From: CAVRIA01 sp963721115
GTDB lineage: Bacteria > Desulfobacterota > Binatia > HRBIN30 > CADEER01
Length of the DNA stretch: 64,000 nt
Assembly: GCA_963721115.1 (NCBI GenBank)
Contig: CAVRIA010000005.1
Coordinates: 124,001 to 188,000 of the forward strand
Reading direction: 5' to 3'
In this document: one piece after another, positions 34,432 to 44,746 of the stretch
Numbering within the stretch: the stretch's first letter is position 1
How the letters are laid out: each line of letters begins with the position of its first letter
Notes under the pieces: generated by a model
Seen by the model: only the letters and a program-made list of their open reading frames with translations
The model's database searches: none
Told to the model about the DNA's origin: nothing
Translations under genes and position numbers: made by a program

Positions 34432-36735
34432 TCAGTAGGCCGAGTCGAAGCGGCTCTCGCCCGCGGACCCGAGGCCGACCAGGGTGAGCTGAGCGCGGAC
34501 CTCGATCTCGTTCGGATTCGACTTGTCCGTCACGCCCAGGTCGAGGCTCCAGCAATCGCAAGCCGAAGTCAGGCGAACGCCGAAGTGATTGTCCAGAAAG
34601 CGGTTATTGAGGATGTCGTACCGCGTGGCGTACAAGAACCCGACCCGGTCCAGCAACGGCACCACCACGCTGGACTCGATCTGCTGCAGCTGATTCTGAC
34701 TGATGAAGCGATAGTCGACGTTCAGGCTCGCTCGAGTCGAGAGGCGTCGCTTCCCTCCTTCGTCCAATTTCAGGTCGGGCTGATGGAGGTGAATGCCGAC
34801 GGTGGCGGAGGTGACGTCGGTCTGCCGCGCATCGTATGTCGAGCGGAACCGAACCGAGGTCGTGCGGCTGGGATTGACCCGCAAGGCGAGATCGATGTCT
34901 GAGAAGTGGTCGTCTCGGTTGGCGCCCTCGACCCCGGGAATCTGGCGCGAGAAGTCGTAGCCCTGAAAGATGGAGAGGCGGGTCAGCTCGAAGACGTCGC
35001 CGGGGCTTTGCCCGTCGCCTTTGCCACGCGCGAGCAGCCGGCTGGCGAATCCATAGTAGAGCAGGCTGCGCTGGTTGATGCGGTCGACGCCGTCGAACAG
35101 CGGAGAATCCTCTTGCGAGATGGCGGGGATGTACAGGTACTCCAGGCGCGGCTCGATGGTGTGCTTCAGCTTCTCGACGCCGAAATGATCGAAGTCGAAC
35201 ACCCGGGAGACGCCGGTGTTGATATCGGCGCGCACTTCCACGAGCTCCCGGCTGCTGGCCGTCGGCAGCTTGATCCGGTTGGGATCGAGAAGGGCGTCGA
35301 ACTGCGCGGCTGTCAGAGCCCCGTTCGCATCGATGCAGTCGGTGCCGCTGAAGCCGCAGTCCATCGCGTCTTGGGTCAGCTGGTAGGCGGTCTCTCGCGC
35401 ACCCGCCTGGATGGATCCGTAGAACGAGCGGCCCAGCGGCAATCGCATCTGCAACGTGGGGCGGATGTCACCGCGCAGGCCCGCAATTCCCTGGCTGCGC
35501 TGGAAATTCGTTACCGATCCCGTCAACTGACCGAGCAGGTCGAAAGGAAGGAGCTTCTGGCTCGCCAGACTCACCTCGGGCGCCCGCTGAAGCACCAGAG
35601 ACTGCTCACCGATCAGATCCTGGTAGTAGACCGCTTCCCCCTGCAGCATCGCCCTGCTCCAGCGCTCCAGGAATCCAACCCGGGAGGTGGTGAAGGGTAA
35701 GGTACGCAGTGCCACGTCCTTCGAATGATCGATCGTAAAGGTGTTGATGTCGCGAAAGAAGAGATCGTCCCCGACGAGCAGAAGATCGGCATAGGCCTGC
35801 GCGGACCCGACCTGCTGATCGTGCTGGACGGCCAGGCCCCAGCGGTTCTCCGGTACGTTCGGGTTGGCGGTAAGTCGGGTCGACGAGTTCGCCGAAACGC
35901 TTTGGATGGCCTCGTTGAAGTAGGAGGCGTCGATGAGCCCTTGGAAGGTACGGCTGAGGGCGTAGCGGTATTCGCCCAGAAGGCCGATCCGGGCCGAGGT
36001 CTCGACGTCCAAGCCGATGGTGGCGTCCTGGCTCTTGTTGATGGCCCAGTAGACCGGTTGCAGGATCTGGAACCCGCGCCGGTTGGACACCCCGAGCCGC
36101 GGCATCAGAAGACCGGACTGGCGCTCCCGCCCGACCGGAAATGCGGCGCGCGGAATCGGAAGGACCGGTACGCCGAGGATGTTGAACGTCCCGCCCGTCA
36201 GCTCGCCGTAACCGTTCATCTCCACATCCAGGGATTTGCCGGACACGCTCCAGGATGGGGCCCCGTCCTTGCAGTTACAGGAGGTGAACTCGCCGTTCTC
36301 GATCCGGTACCTCTGTCCCAGTCCCTTTTCGATCCGCTCTCCGCTCAACGTGTACCCCAGGGGGGGAGACTCGACGTGGGCATCGAGAAGCGTCCCGGTC
36401 TCCTTGTCGAAGTCGAAGTGAATCTCGTTCGCCTGCACGACCCCGTCCGGCGTCGTCAGAGTTGCACCGCCGGTGGCGTCGGCCTCGCTGGTCCGCCGGT
36501 TGAGACGCACGGCGTCGGCCCGGAGGACGGTATTCCCCCGGCTTATCACCACATTCCCCTTCGCCGAGACCGTATCCTCCTTCTGCTCGTACGTGATCGA
36601 GTCCGCGTCGATCGTGATCTCCCCCCCGCCACCCAGGGCCTCGAGATGGGGAGACTGCGCAGCGACTCGTCCCGCCGCGGCTAAGACAGCGACGAGAGCG
36701 AAGGCGGCAACTTTCCCGCGTTCATGCCACCCCAT
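34432..36735 (-). CDS. lptD: LPS-assembly outer-membrane protein LptD
   Basis: 767 residues; the ATG at 36735 shares one base with the folC stop (TGATG). The signal peptide ends near residue 26 (RVAAQ). The N-terminal OstA/LptD jelly-roll is clear (ITIDADSITYEQKEDTVSAK, GNVVISRGNTVLRADAVRL). The C-terminal barrel occupies the rest. Cysteines SCNC near residue 150 and ACDC near 735 could make the disulfides that link the plug-side domain and the barrel. With LptE it places LPS in the outer leaflet; no lptE is seen here. Confidence 0.9.
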   Translation of the reverse strand: MGWHERGKVAAFALVAVLAAAGRVAAQSPHLEALGGGGEITIDADSITYEQKEDTVSAKGNVVISRGNTVLRADAVRLNRRTSEADATGGATLTTPDGVVQANEIHFDFDKETGTLLDAHVESPPLGYTLSGERIEKGLGQRYRIENGEFTSCNCKDGAPSWSVSGKSLDVEMNGYGELTGGTFNILGVPVLPIPRAAFPVGRERQSGLLMPRLGVSNRRGFQILQPVYWAINKSQDATIGLDVETSARIGLLGEYRYALSRTFQGLIDASYFNEAIQSVSANSSTRLTANPNVPENRWGLAVQHDQQVGSAQAYADLLLVGDDLFFRDINTFTIDHSKDVALRTLPFTTSRVGFLERWSRAMLQGEAVYYQDLIGEQSLVLQRAPEVSLASQKLLPFDLLGQLTGSVTNFQRSQGIAGLRGDIRPTLQMRLPLGRSFYGSIQAGARETAYQLTQDAMDCGFSGTDCIDANGALTAAQFDALLDPNRIKLPTASSRELVEVRADINTGVSRVFDFDHFGVEKLKHTIEPRLEYLYIPAISQEDSPLFDGVDRINQRSLLYYGFASRLLARGKGDGQSPGDVFELTRLSIFQGYDFSRQIPGVEGANRDDHFSDIDLALRVNPSRTTSVRFRSTYDARQTDVTSATVGIHLHQPDLKLDEGGKRRLSTRASLNVDYRFISQNQLQQIESSVVVPLLDRVGFLYATRYDILNNRFLDNHFGVRLTSACDCWSLDLGVTDKSNPNEIEVRAQLTLVGLGSAGESRFDSAY

Positions 36736-38105
36736 CACGGCCGGAAGGATCCCCTCGGTTCGGGCGAAGTCTCGACGTCGGCCAGGCAGAGCGGGTACAC
36801 GGCTCCGATCAGGAAAAGGGAGCCGGTGACGAGGACGACATCCCCGGATCCCGCCTGAGCTCTCCCCCGTCGCCAGGCACGCTCGGGGTCGGGCTCGGAT
36901 GCGGCGGGGCAATGGGCGCGAAAGGCGTCTGCCAGCACGGCGGGATCCTGTCCCCGCGGCGACATCACCTCGGTTGTGGTGGCGCTCCGGCATAGAGGAC
37001 CCAGCAGCTCGATCATCTGCCTCCAGTCCTTGTCCTTCATCACCGCGAACACGACATGAAGGTTGCGCCCGGCCAGTACCGGCTCCAGCTCGCGGACCAG
37101 GGCGCGCATCCCGTCGGGGTTGTGCGCACCATCGACGATCGTTGGCGCCGGCGGTGTCGACAGCATCTCGAACCGTCCGGGCCAGCGCACCGACGCCAGA
37201 CCACTTCGCACGGCCGCCTCCGTGACCGGAACGCAGTCCCGCACGGCCGCCAGGCAGGTCACCGCAGTCGCCGCGTTGCGTCGCTGGTAGCCGCCGCGCA
37301 GCGCCAGCGCCAGACGCGGCAGGTTCCATCCTAGCCCCTGAAAGTCGATCGTACCGTCGTCGCGAGCGGTGTACAGATCCGCCGAGTCGATTACCGGCGC
37401 GCCCCGGCGCGCCGCCAGGTCCCTGAGAACCTCCGCGGCCTCGACACCGATCTCGCCGAACACTACGGGCCGGCCCGGCTTGATGATGCCCCCCTTCTCC
37501 GCCGCGACGGCGCGTAACGAGTCGCCCAGCCACTCGGTGTGGTCGAGGCCGATCGATGTGATTACCGAAACCGTCGGATCGATGACATTCGTCGCGTCCA
37601 ACCTTCCGCCCAGCCCCACCTCGACGACCGCAACATCCGCCTGCTGCCGCGCGAAGTGAAGGAACGCCACGACGGTGAGGAACTCGAAGAACGTGAGCTC
37701 CGTCCCGGCCCCGGTGGCAACGCCGCGGACCTCGGCCGCCAGGCGCACGACATCTGAAGGCGCAACCTCTTCGTCGCCGACGCGGATTCGCTCGGTCAGG
37801 CGAAGGAGATGCGGGGACGTGTACAGCGCGGCGCGATGACCGCCCGCGACCAGCGCGGCATGGACCATCGCCGCGACCGATCCCTTGCCGTTGGTGCCGG
37901 CGATGTGAACACTCGAGAAGCGACGATGCGGATCGCCGAGTCGCTGCAGCGCCAGCGCGACCCGTTCGAGCTTGAAGTCCATCCCCTTCGCGGCCTGCAG
38001 GGCATAGAGCCACTCGAGTGTCCGCTGGTATTCGATCCGGGCGGCGTGCTCCCGCTTCTCGCCTCTCGGCGCGGACGGGGCGCGATGCTCACTTCCTACG
38101 CTCAT
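36735..38105 (-). CDS. folC: Folylpolyglutamate synthase / dihydrofolate synthase FolC
   Basis: 456 residues. The Mur-ligase-like P-loop is AGTNGKGSVAAM (residues about 69-80), with YTSPHLLRLTERI, VVEVGLGGRLDATN and the C-terminal DGAHNPDGM. It adds glutamate to dihydropteroate or tetrahydrofolate. It lies 111 bp downstream of trpA and overlaps lptD by one base. The accD gene that often sits between trpA and folC is absent. Confidence 0.9.
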   Translation of the reverse strand: MSVGSEHRAPSAPRGEKREHAARIEYQRTLEWLYALQAAKGMDFKLERVALALQRLGDPHRRFSSVHIAGTNGKGSVAAMVHAALVAGGHRAALYTSPHLLRLTERIRVGDEEVAPSDVVRLAAEVRGVATGAGTELTFFEFLTVVAFLHFARQQADVAVVEVGLGGRLDATNVIDPTVSVITSIGLDHTEWLGDSLRAVAAEKGGIIKPGRPVVFGEIGVEAAEVLRDLAARRGAPVIDSADLYTARDDGTIDFQGLGWNLPRLALALRGGYQRRNAATAVTCLAAVRDCVPVTEAAVRSGLASVRWPGRFEMLSTPPAPTIVDGAHNPDGMRALVRELEPVLAGRNLHVVFAVMKDKDWRQMIELLGPLCRSATTTEVMSPRGQDPAVLADAFRAHCPAASEPDPERAWRRGRAQAGSGDVVLVTGSLFLIGAVYPLCLADVETSPEPRGSFRP

Positions 38106-38187
38106 CCTCGTCGGAGCTTCTTAGTAAAGCTCGGCGAAAAGATCGAATGGATGAAACGCCGGCTTCGACGTCACGGCCGCCACGCGC

Positions 38188-38212
38188 GGCCCGCCAGCCA
38201 ATCGGGCGGGCC
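38188..38212 (-). terminator. Hairpin downstream of trpA, possible weak terminator
   Basis: GGCCCGCC (38188-38195) and GGCGGGCC (38205-38212) form an 8-bp stem with a nine-base loop a few bases after the trpA stop. There is no T tract, so it may only partly end trp transcription or act as an mRNA stabiliser. Confidence 0.35.
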
Positions 38213-38216
38213 CCCT

Positions 38217-39017
38217 TCAACCGCGACTCAAGGCTTCCTTGAGCTCGCGCACGAATCGCCCCACCCGCTCGACGAGGTCCACGTCGCCGCCGTGCTCTTC
38301 GATGACACGCATGATGGCCGTCCCGACGACTACGGCATCGGCGAACCTCGCCACAGTAGCCGCTTGAGCGGCCGTGCTGATGCCGAATCCGACGCCGATC
38401 GGGAGCGAGCACTGGTGGCGCAGATCCTCCACCATCCCGCGCACCTCGGTCGAATCGATCGCTTTGGTTCCCGTGATTCCGGTCATGGACACGTAGTAGA
38501 CGAAGCCGCTCGCCTTCTTCAGGACCGCCTGCACCCGCCGTGAATCGCTGGTCGGCGCCAGAAGAAAGATCATGTCGAGACCGGCCGCCCGCGCCGGCCG
38601 CCAGAGCTCGTCGGCCTCCTCCGGCGGCAGGTCCACAACCACCAGGCCGTCGACGCCCGCACGCCGGGCGTCCTCGGCGAGGCGCGCCGGGCCGTAGTGA
38701 AAGATGGGGTTGTAATACCCGAACAGGACGATGGGAACGGAAAGGTCGGCGCGCAGCTCCGTCACCATTTCGAGGATCCGCGCCAGCGACGTCCCGCGCT
38801 GCAGAGCGCGCCCGGCCGACCGCTGCAGGACCGGACCGTCGGCAGTCGGATCCGAGAAGGGCACACCCAGCTCGATGAGATCGGCTCCCGCTTCCACGGC
38901 GCCGCGCAGCAGGGATCGCGTCGTGTCGAGATCGGGATCGCCCGCCATTAGAAACGGCACCAGGGCCACCTCGCCGCGCCGCGCGAGCCGCTCGAAGCAC
39001 TGCCCGATGCGGCTCAT
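38217..39017 (-). CDS. trpA: Tryptophan synthase alpha subunit
   Basis: 266 residues. The catalytic Glu49 (LIELGVPFSDPTADGP) and Asp60 match the canonical positions, and GVGFGISTAAQ and VVVGTAIM near the end bind phosphate. It cleaves indole-3-glycerol phosphate to indole, which is channelled to TrpB. Its ATG overlaps the trpB stop by four bases (ATGA). Confidence 0.95.
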   Translation of the reverse strand: MSRIGQCFERLARRGEVALVPFLMAGDPDLDTTRSLLRGAVEAGADLIELGVPFSDPTADGPVLQRSAGRALQRGTSLARILEMVTELRADLSVPIVLFGYYNPIFHYGPARLAEDARRAGVDGLVVVDLPPEEADELWRPARAAGLDMIFLLAPTSDSRRVQAVLKKASGFVYYVSMTGITGTKAIDSTEVRGMVEDLRHQCSLPIGVGFGISTAAQAATVARFADAVVVGTAIMRVIEEHGGDVDLVERVGRFVRELKEALSRG

Positions 39018-40213
39018 GACGCCAGGCTCACACCGAGGTAGCGGGCCACCGTATTCATGTCCTTGTCCCCCCGGCCGGACAGGTTCAACACGATGATCTG
39101 ATCGCGGTGCAGAGTGGGAGCCAGCTTGGCCACCTGGGCGACCGCGTGCGCGCTCTCCAGCGCCGGAATGATCCCCTCGGTCTCGGTCAGCAAACGCAGG
39201 GCGTCCATCGCCTCGGCATCGGTCACCGCCACATACGAAGCGCGTCCGGTGTCGTGCAGGTAGGCGTGCTCCGGTCCGACCGCCGGATAGTCCAGCCCGG
39301 CCGAGATCGAGTGCGCCGGTCGAACCTGCCCGAGCTCGTCCTGCAGCAGGTAGGTCTTCTTCCCGTGCAGCACGCCGACCATGCCGCCCGAGATCGATGC
39401 CGCGTGGCGCCCGGTCTCGATGCCTTCTCCCGCCGCCTCGACGCCGATCATGGCGACGCCGGGCTCGTCGATGAACGGGTAGAAGAGCCCCATGGCGTTG
39501 CTGCCGCCGCCGACACAAGCCACCAGGACGTCCGGCAACCTCCCTTCGTGCCGGCGGATCTGCCGCTTGACCTCCTTGCCGATCACGGATTGGAAATCGC
39601 GCACGATCATCGGATAGGGATGCGGGCCCATCGTGGAGCCGACCAGATAGAACGTCGTCCGGACATTCGTCACCCAGTCCCGCAACGCCTCGTTGACCGC
39701 GTCCTTCAGCGTAGCGCTGCCGCCCGTGACGGTGTGGACCTGGGCGCCGAGAAGCTTCATGCGAAAGACGTTGAGCGACTGCCGCTGCACGTCCTCCGCC
39801 CCCATGAAGATCTCGCAGGCCAGACCCAACAGCGCCGTCACCGTGGCGGTGGCGACGCCGTGCTGACCGGCACCGGTCTCGGCGATGATTCTCGGCTTGC
39901 CCATGCGCCTCGCCAGCAGGCCCTGCCCGACCGTATTGTTGATCTTGTGTGCCCCCGTGTGACACAGATCCTCGCGCTTGAGGTAGATCTTGGCGCCGCC
40001 GAGGCGCTCGGTGAGCCGCCGCGCCAGGTAGAGCGGCGTTTCGCGGCCCGCATACTCGCGCAGGCAATCGGCCACCTCACGCCGAAAGTCGCGGTCGCGC
40101 CGCAGGCGCCGGTAGGCTTCGTCGAGCTCGATCAGGGCCGGCATCAGTGTCTCGGCCACGTAGCGGCCGCCGAACTTCCCGTAGTGTCCCAAGCGATCAG
40201 GCGCTCTGTGCAT
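39014..40213 (-). CDS. trpB: Tryptophan synthase beta subunit
   Basis: 399 residues. The PLP lysine is Lys90 in KREDLCHTGAHKINN, the phosphate loop is GGGSNAMG, and GRGDKDM ends the active-site region. It condenses indole with serine. The start overlaps trpF by 17 bp. Confidence 0.95.
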   Translation of the reverse strand: MHRAPDRLGHYGKFGGRYVAETLMPALIELDEAYRRLRRDRDFRREVADCLREYAGRETPLYLARRLTERLGGAKIYLKREDLCHTGAHKINNTVGQGLLARRMGKPRIIAETGAGQHGVATATVTALLGLACEIFMGAEDVQRQSLNVFRMKLLGAQVHTVTGGSATLKDAVNEALRDWVTNVRTTFYLVGSTMGPHPYPMIVRDFQSVIGKEVKRQIRRHEGRLPDVLVACVGGGSNAMGLFYPFIDEPGVAMIGVEAAGEGIETGRHAASISGGMVGVLHGKKTYLLQDELGQVRPAHSISAGLDYPAVGPEHAYLHDTGRASYVAVTDAEAMDALRLLTETEGIIPALESAHAVAQVAKLAPTLHRDQIIVLNLSGRGDKDMNTVARYLGVSLAS

Positions 40214-40805
40214 TGCAGACGAACCGTCTCACTTTCTCCGCATCCTTGCGGCCCGGCGACGCCTCCACACCCGACGCGACGTCGACCGCGGCGGGCCGAA
40301 TGCGCCGTACCGCCTCGGCCACGTTCTCGGGCGTGAGCCCGCCGGCGAGGATCAGACGCCGCCGTTCGATACCCTCGAGGTACTCCACCGGAACGCGCCG
40401 GCCGGTGCCGCCGGCTAGCCCCTCGACGTGGGCGTCGGCGAGAATGAAGTCGACCGCGTACAGCGCCGCCCGGCGCAGCGTTTCGGCGTCGCGAACCCGT
40501 ACGGCCTTGATGATCTTCTGCCGCCAGCCGCGGCAGTACTCCGGCGCCTCGTCACCGTGAAACTGCAGGGCGTCGAGACGCAAACGCTCCGCTTTCGCCT
40601 CGACGTCGGCGCGCGGCGCATCGACGAAGACACCGACCCGGCAGACCCCGGCCGGCAGCGCGCAGACGATCTCCTCGGCCACGTCGAGGGAGACGAAGCG
40701 CGGGCTGGCCGGAAAGAAGTTGAGCCCGACGGCCGAGGCACCGGCCTGTGCCGCCAGGCGAGCGTCGCCCGCCGTCGTTACGCCGCAGATCTTCACCTTC
40801 ACCAC
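40197..40805 (-). CDS. trpF: Phosphoribosylanthranilate isomerase
   Basis: 202 residues from a GTG at 40805. The catalytic Cys7 (KICGVT) and the Asp in FILADAHVEG are present, as are QFHGDE and ILAGGLTPENV. It carries out the Amadori rearrangement in tryptophan synthesis. It is 43 bp downstream of trpC. Confidence 0.95.
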   Translation of the reverse strand: MVKVKICGVTTAGDARLAAQAGASAVGLNFFPASPRFVSLDVAEEIVCALPAGVCRVGVFVDAPRADVEAKAERLRLDALQFHGDEAPEYCRGWRQKIIKAVRVRDAETLRRAALYAVDFILADAHVEGLAGGTGRRVPVEYLEGIERRRLILAGGLTPENVAEAVRRIRPAAVDVASGVEASPGRKDAEKVRRFVCNAQSA

Positions 40806-40848
40806 GGACAGCCCCCACTTCCGCGCCGCGGGCCCGATCCACGATCCT

Positions 40849-41646
40849 TCATCGGATTCCCTCGGCGGCCACTCCCTCGAGCAGCTCGCGCAGCCGCGCC
40901 CCGGGGTCCGCCGCGCGCATGAGCGACTCGCCGACCAGAAAGGCGCGGTACCCGCAGGCGCGCAGGCGAAGAATGTCCGTCGTCGTTTCGATTCCGCTCT
41001 CCGCCACCGCCAGCGCTCCCTCGGGCAGCTGCGGGCGCAAGCGCTCGGCCGTGCTCAAGGTCGTCACGAAGGTTCGCAGATCCCGGTTGTTGACGCCGAT
41101 GACTCGCGCACCGGCTGCGGCGGCGCGATCGAGCTCCGCCTCGTCGTGGATCTCGGTCAAGACGTCGAGCTGCAGGGCCGCCGCCGCCGCGAGAAGCTCG
41201 CTCAATAGGACGTCGTCCTCGAGGACCGCGGCGATCAACAAAACCGCGTCCGCTCCCCAGGCCCGCGCCTCGACGATCTGATACGGATCGAACAGAAAAT
41301 CCTTGCGGAGCACCGGCAGCGGCATGGCCTCTCGGATGTCGGCGAGATAGCGCAGGGAACCTTGAAAGTGCCGCTCCTCGGTCAGAACCGACACCGCCGC
41401 GGCACCGCCCGTCGCGTAGGATCGGGCGATGGCCACGGGGTCGAAGTCGGCGCGAATCACGCCGCGCGACGGGGAGGCCTTCTTGACCTCCGCGATCACC
41501 GCCGGGTCGGCGCGCCACAGGTGCGCGGCGAAGCCGCGGCGCGCCTCGGCGAACGCGGGCCTCTGCTCCAGCTCGGAGAGCGGAAACTGCCGCTTGGCGC
41601 GCGCGACGTCGTCACGACGGGCGCCGACGATGTCGTCCAGAATCAT
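40849..41646 (-). CDS. trpC: Indole-3-glycerol-phosphate synthase
   Basis: 265 residues; the ATG overlaps the trpD stop (ATGA). The catalytic set is complete: AEVKKASPSRG (Glu53, Lys55), SVLTEERHFQG, VLRKDFLFDPYQI with the key Lys, TEIHDEAEL and IGVNNRDL. This contrasts with the degenerate homologue at 12751-13509. Confidence 0.95.
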   Translation of the reverse strand: MILDDIVGARRDDVARAKRQFPLSELEQRPAFAEARRGFAAHLWRADPAVIAEVKKASPSRGVIRADFDPVAIARSYATGGAAAVSVLTEERHFQGSLRYLADIREAMPLPVLRKDFLFDPYQIVEARAWGADAVLLIAAVLEDDVLLSELLAAAAALQLDVLTEIHDEAELDRAAAAGARVIGVNNRDLRTFVTTLSTAERLRPQLPEGALAVAESGIETTTDILRLRACGYRAFLVGESLMRAADPGARLRELLEGVAAEGIR

Positions 41647-42656
41647 CGGTTCGTGAACTCGATCAGTCTTTCCAGGGTCTCCGCGGCGCGCCCCCCGTGC
41701 AGCGACTCGCGCGCCCGAGCGAGGCCGGCAGGCAGATCGTCGGCCAGCCCTCCGACGCAAATCGCCGCGCCGGCATTGAGCAGGGCGATCTCCGCATACG
41801 CGCGCGGCGCCTGGCCGGTGACGATGCGCCGAATCAGCTCGGCGTTGTGCGCGGCGTTGCCGCCGCGTAGCTCCTCCGGCGCACAGCGTTCCAGCCCGAG
41901 CGACTCCGGGGTCAGCTGATACGTCCGCACGTCGCCATCCCTCAGCTCGGCCACCAGAGTCGGTGCGGTCAAGGAGATCTCGTCCAACCCGTCCTCGCCG
42001 TGCACGACCAGGGCCCGGCGGCTGCCGAGATGGGCGAGGGCGCGTGCGAGAGGCTCCACCCACTCGGCGCTGAACACGCCGAGAAGCTGCGCGTGGGCGC
42101 CGGCGGGATTGGACAGCGGGCCGAGCAGGTTGAAGATGGTGCGGATCCCCAGCTCGCGACGCGGACCGGCAACGTGCCGCATGGCGGGATGAAAGACCGG
42201 CGCGAAGAGGAATCCCATCCCCACTTCCTCGAGGCAGGCCGCCACCTCCTCCGCGCCGAGCTCGATGCGAACCCCGAGCGCTTCCAGCACGTCCGCCCCG
42301 CCGACCGCTCCCGACATGGCGCGGTTGCCGTGCTTGGCGATGACCACTCCCGCTCCGGCGGCAATCAGCGCCGCGGCCGTCGAGATGTTGAACGTTCCGC
42401 GCATGTCGCCGCCCGTACCGCAGGTGTCGACGACGTCGCGCTGCGTGGGAACGCGCATGGCGTAGCGCCGCATGGCGCGCGCCGCGCCGGTGATCTCGTC
42501 GACGGTCTCTCCCTTCATCCGCAGGGCCACCAACAGACCGCCCAGTTGCGCGGCAGTCGCGGAGCCGCCCATGACCTCGCGCATGACCGACTCCATATCG
42601 GTCTCGGTGAGAACCCGCCCCTCCACCAGGTGGCGTATCGCGGCTTGGACGTCCAT
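41643..42656 (-). CDS. trpD: Anthranilate phosphoribosyltransferase
   Basis: 337 residues. The PRPP-binding loop CGTGGDMRGTFNIST and KHGNRAMSG are intact, and NLLGPLSNPA and VHGEDGLDEIS are typical. It transfers phosphoribose to anthranilate. It starts 17 bp after trpG. Confidence 0.95.
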   Translation of the reverse strand: MDVQAAIRHLVEGRVLTETDMESVMREVMGGSATAAQLGGLLVALRMKGETVDEITGAARAMRRYAMRVPTQRDVVDTCGTGGDMRGTFNISTAAALIAAGAGVVIAKHGNRAMSGAVGGADVLEALGVRIELGAEEVAACLEEVGMGFLFAPVFHPAMRHVAGPRRELGIRTIFNLLGPLSNPAGAHAQLLGVFSAEWVEPLARALAHLGSRRALVVHGEDGLDEISLTAPTLVAELRDGDVRTYQLTPESLGLERCAPEELRGGNAAHNAELIRRIVTGQAPRAYAEIALLNAGAAICVGGLADDLPAGLARARESLHGGRAAETLERLIEFTNR

Positions 42657-42673
42657 CCGAGAAACCACCCAGA

Positions 42674-43255
<582 letters not shown>

Positions 43256-43257
43256 GC

Positions 43258-44739
43258 TCACATGCTCTCCGCCAGCTTGACCGCTTGAAAGAGGGCGCGC
43301 GACTTGTTGACGCACTCCGCGTGCTCGCGCTCCGGATCGGAGTCGGCGACGATCCCCGCTCCGGCCTGGACATAGATCGTCCCACCGTCGATGACCATCG
43401 TCCGGATACCGATGCAGGTGTCCATGTTTCCGCAGAAGTCGAAGTAGCCGATGGCGCCACCGTAAATGCCGCGCCGGACCGGCTCCAGCTCCTCGATGAT
43501 CTCCATGGCGCGGATCTTGGGCGCTCCGGAGAGTGTGCCGGCGGGGAAAGTGGCCCGGAACGCGTCGTAGCAGTCCAACCCGCCCTCCAGCTCGCCCCGA
43601 ACGTTCGATACCAGGTGCATCACGTGGGAGTAGCGCTCGACCGCCAACCTCTCGGTCACGGCGACGCTGCCGGTGCGGGCGACGCGCCCCACGTCGTTGC
43701 GTCCGAGATCGACGAGCATGATGTGCTCGGCGATTTCCTTCGGATCGGCGCACAGCTCGCGTTCCAGCTCCCGGTCCGCTCGCTCGTCGGTGCCGCGCGG
43801 CCGCGTCCCGGCGATCGGCCGTACGGTGATTTCGCGTCCCTCGAGCCGCACCATCACCTCCGGCGACGCCCCGAGCGTGGTCTGCTCACCGACGCGCAGA
43901 AAGAACATGTACGGAGAGGGATTGAGCGAACGCAGGCAGCGGTAGATGTTGAACGGGTGTGCGCGCAGCGCGCACTCGAAGCGCTGCGCCAGGACCACCT
44001 GGATGACGTCGCCGGCGACGATGTACTCCTTGGCGCGCCGCACGATATCCTCGTACGCCTGCGGCGCGAAGTTCGAGGTCACGCGCGGCGGGCCTTCGAC
44101 CGCAACGACGGGGGGTACGCGGACCGGACCGCGCAGACAGTCGATCACCGCCTCGATCCGCGCGCAGGCGCCGTCGTAGGCGGCACGCAGGTCGCCGCCG
44201 TCGTCGACGAGGGCGTGCGACACCACCTTCATCGAGTGGGCGACGTTGTCGAACACCACCAGGCTGTCGACCAGCATCAGATAGTAGTCCGGGTGGTCGA
44301 GGTCGTCGGCGGCGCGCACGGGCAGGCGCTCGAACGAACGCACCAGGTCGTAGCTCAGATAGCCGACCAGGCCGCCGGAGAAGCGCGGCAGTCCCGGAAC
44401 CGCCACCGGCCGGTAGTGCGCGAGCACGTCGCGCGCCGCGCCGAGGGGATCATCGACGGAGCGCTTCACGAAGGGGCCGCGCGGAGGTCCCCTCCACAAG
44501 GTGTTGCCCTTGACGCGCAGGACCTCGCGCGGCGCAACGCCCAGGAAGCTGTAGCGCCCCCATTTCTCTCCCCCCTCGACACTCTCGAGGAGAAAGGCGT
44601 CGCCACCGTCGTCGATCTTGAGAAAGGCGGAGACCGGCGTCTCGAGGTCGGCGAGGATCTCGCGGTAGACCGGTACCAGATTGCCCTGCCGCGCCAGGGC
44701 GCAGAAGGCATCGAACTCGGGTACGTGTGCAGGCCCCAT
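43258..44739 (-). CDS. trpE: Anthranilate synthase component I
   Basis: 493 residues. The N-terminal FLLESVEGGEKWGRYSFLG contains the LLES motif that binds tryptophan for feedback inhibition. The chorismate-binding core has RPIAGTRPRG, LVDLGRNDVGRVA, FPAGTLSGAPKIRAMEII and the YGGAIGYF segment. It starts only 7 bp after the SPOR gene stop, so no trp leader or attenuator sits directly upstream. Confidence 0.95.
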   Translation of the reverse strand: MGPAHVPEFDAFCALARQGNLVPVYREILADLETPVSAFLKIDDGGDAFLLESVEGGEKWGRYSFLGVAPREVLRVKGNTLWRGPPRGPFVKRSVDDPLGAARDVLAHYRPVAVPGLPRFSGGLVGYLSYDLVRSFERLPVRAADDLDHPDYYLMLVDSLVVFDNVAHSMKVVSHALVDDGGDLRAAYDGACARIEAVIDCLRGPVRVPPVVAVEGPPRVTSNFAPQAYEDIVRRAKEYIVAGDVIQVVLAQRFECALRAHPFNIYRCLRSLNPSPYMFFLRVGEQTTLGASPEVMVRLEGREITVRPIAGTRPRGTDERADRELERELCADPKEIAEHIMLVDLGRNDVGRVARTGSVAVTERLAVERYSHVMHLVSNVRGELEGGLDCYDAFRATFPAGTLSGAPKIRAMEIIEELEPVRRGIYGGAIGYFDFCGNMDTCIGIRTMVIDGGTIYVQAGAGIVADSDPEREHAECVNKSRALFQAVKLAESM

Positions 44740-44746
44740 GGCCAGT

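Noticed and set aside
38188..38212. trpA hairpin as a trp attenuator
   Set aside because: It lies after trpA, not before trpE, and has no leader peptide or T tract.
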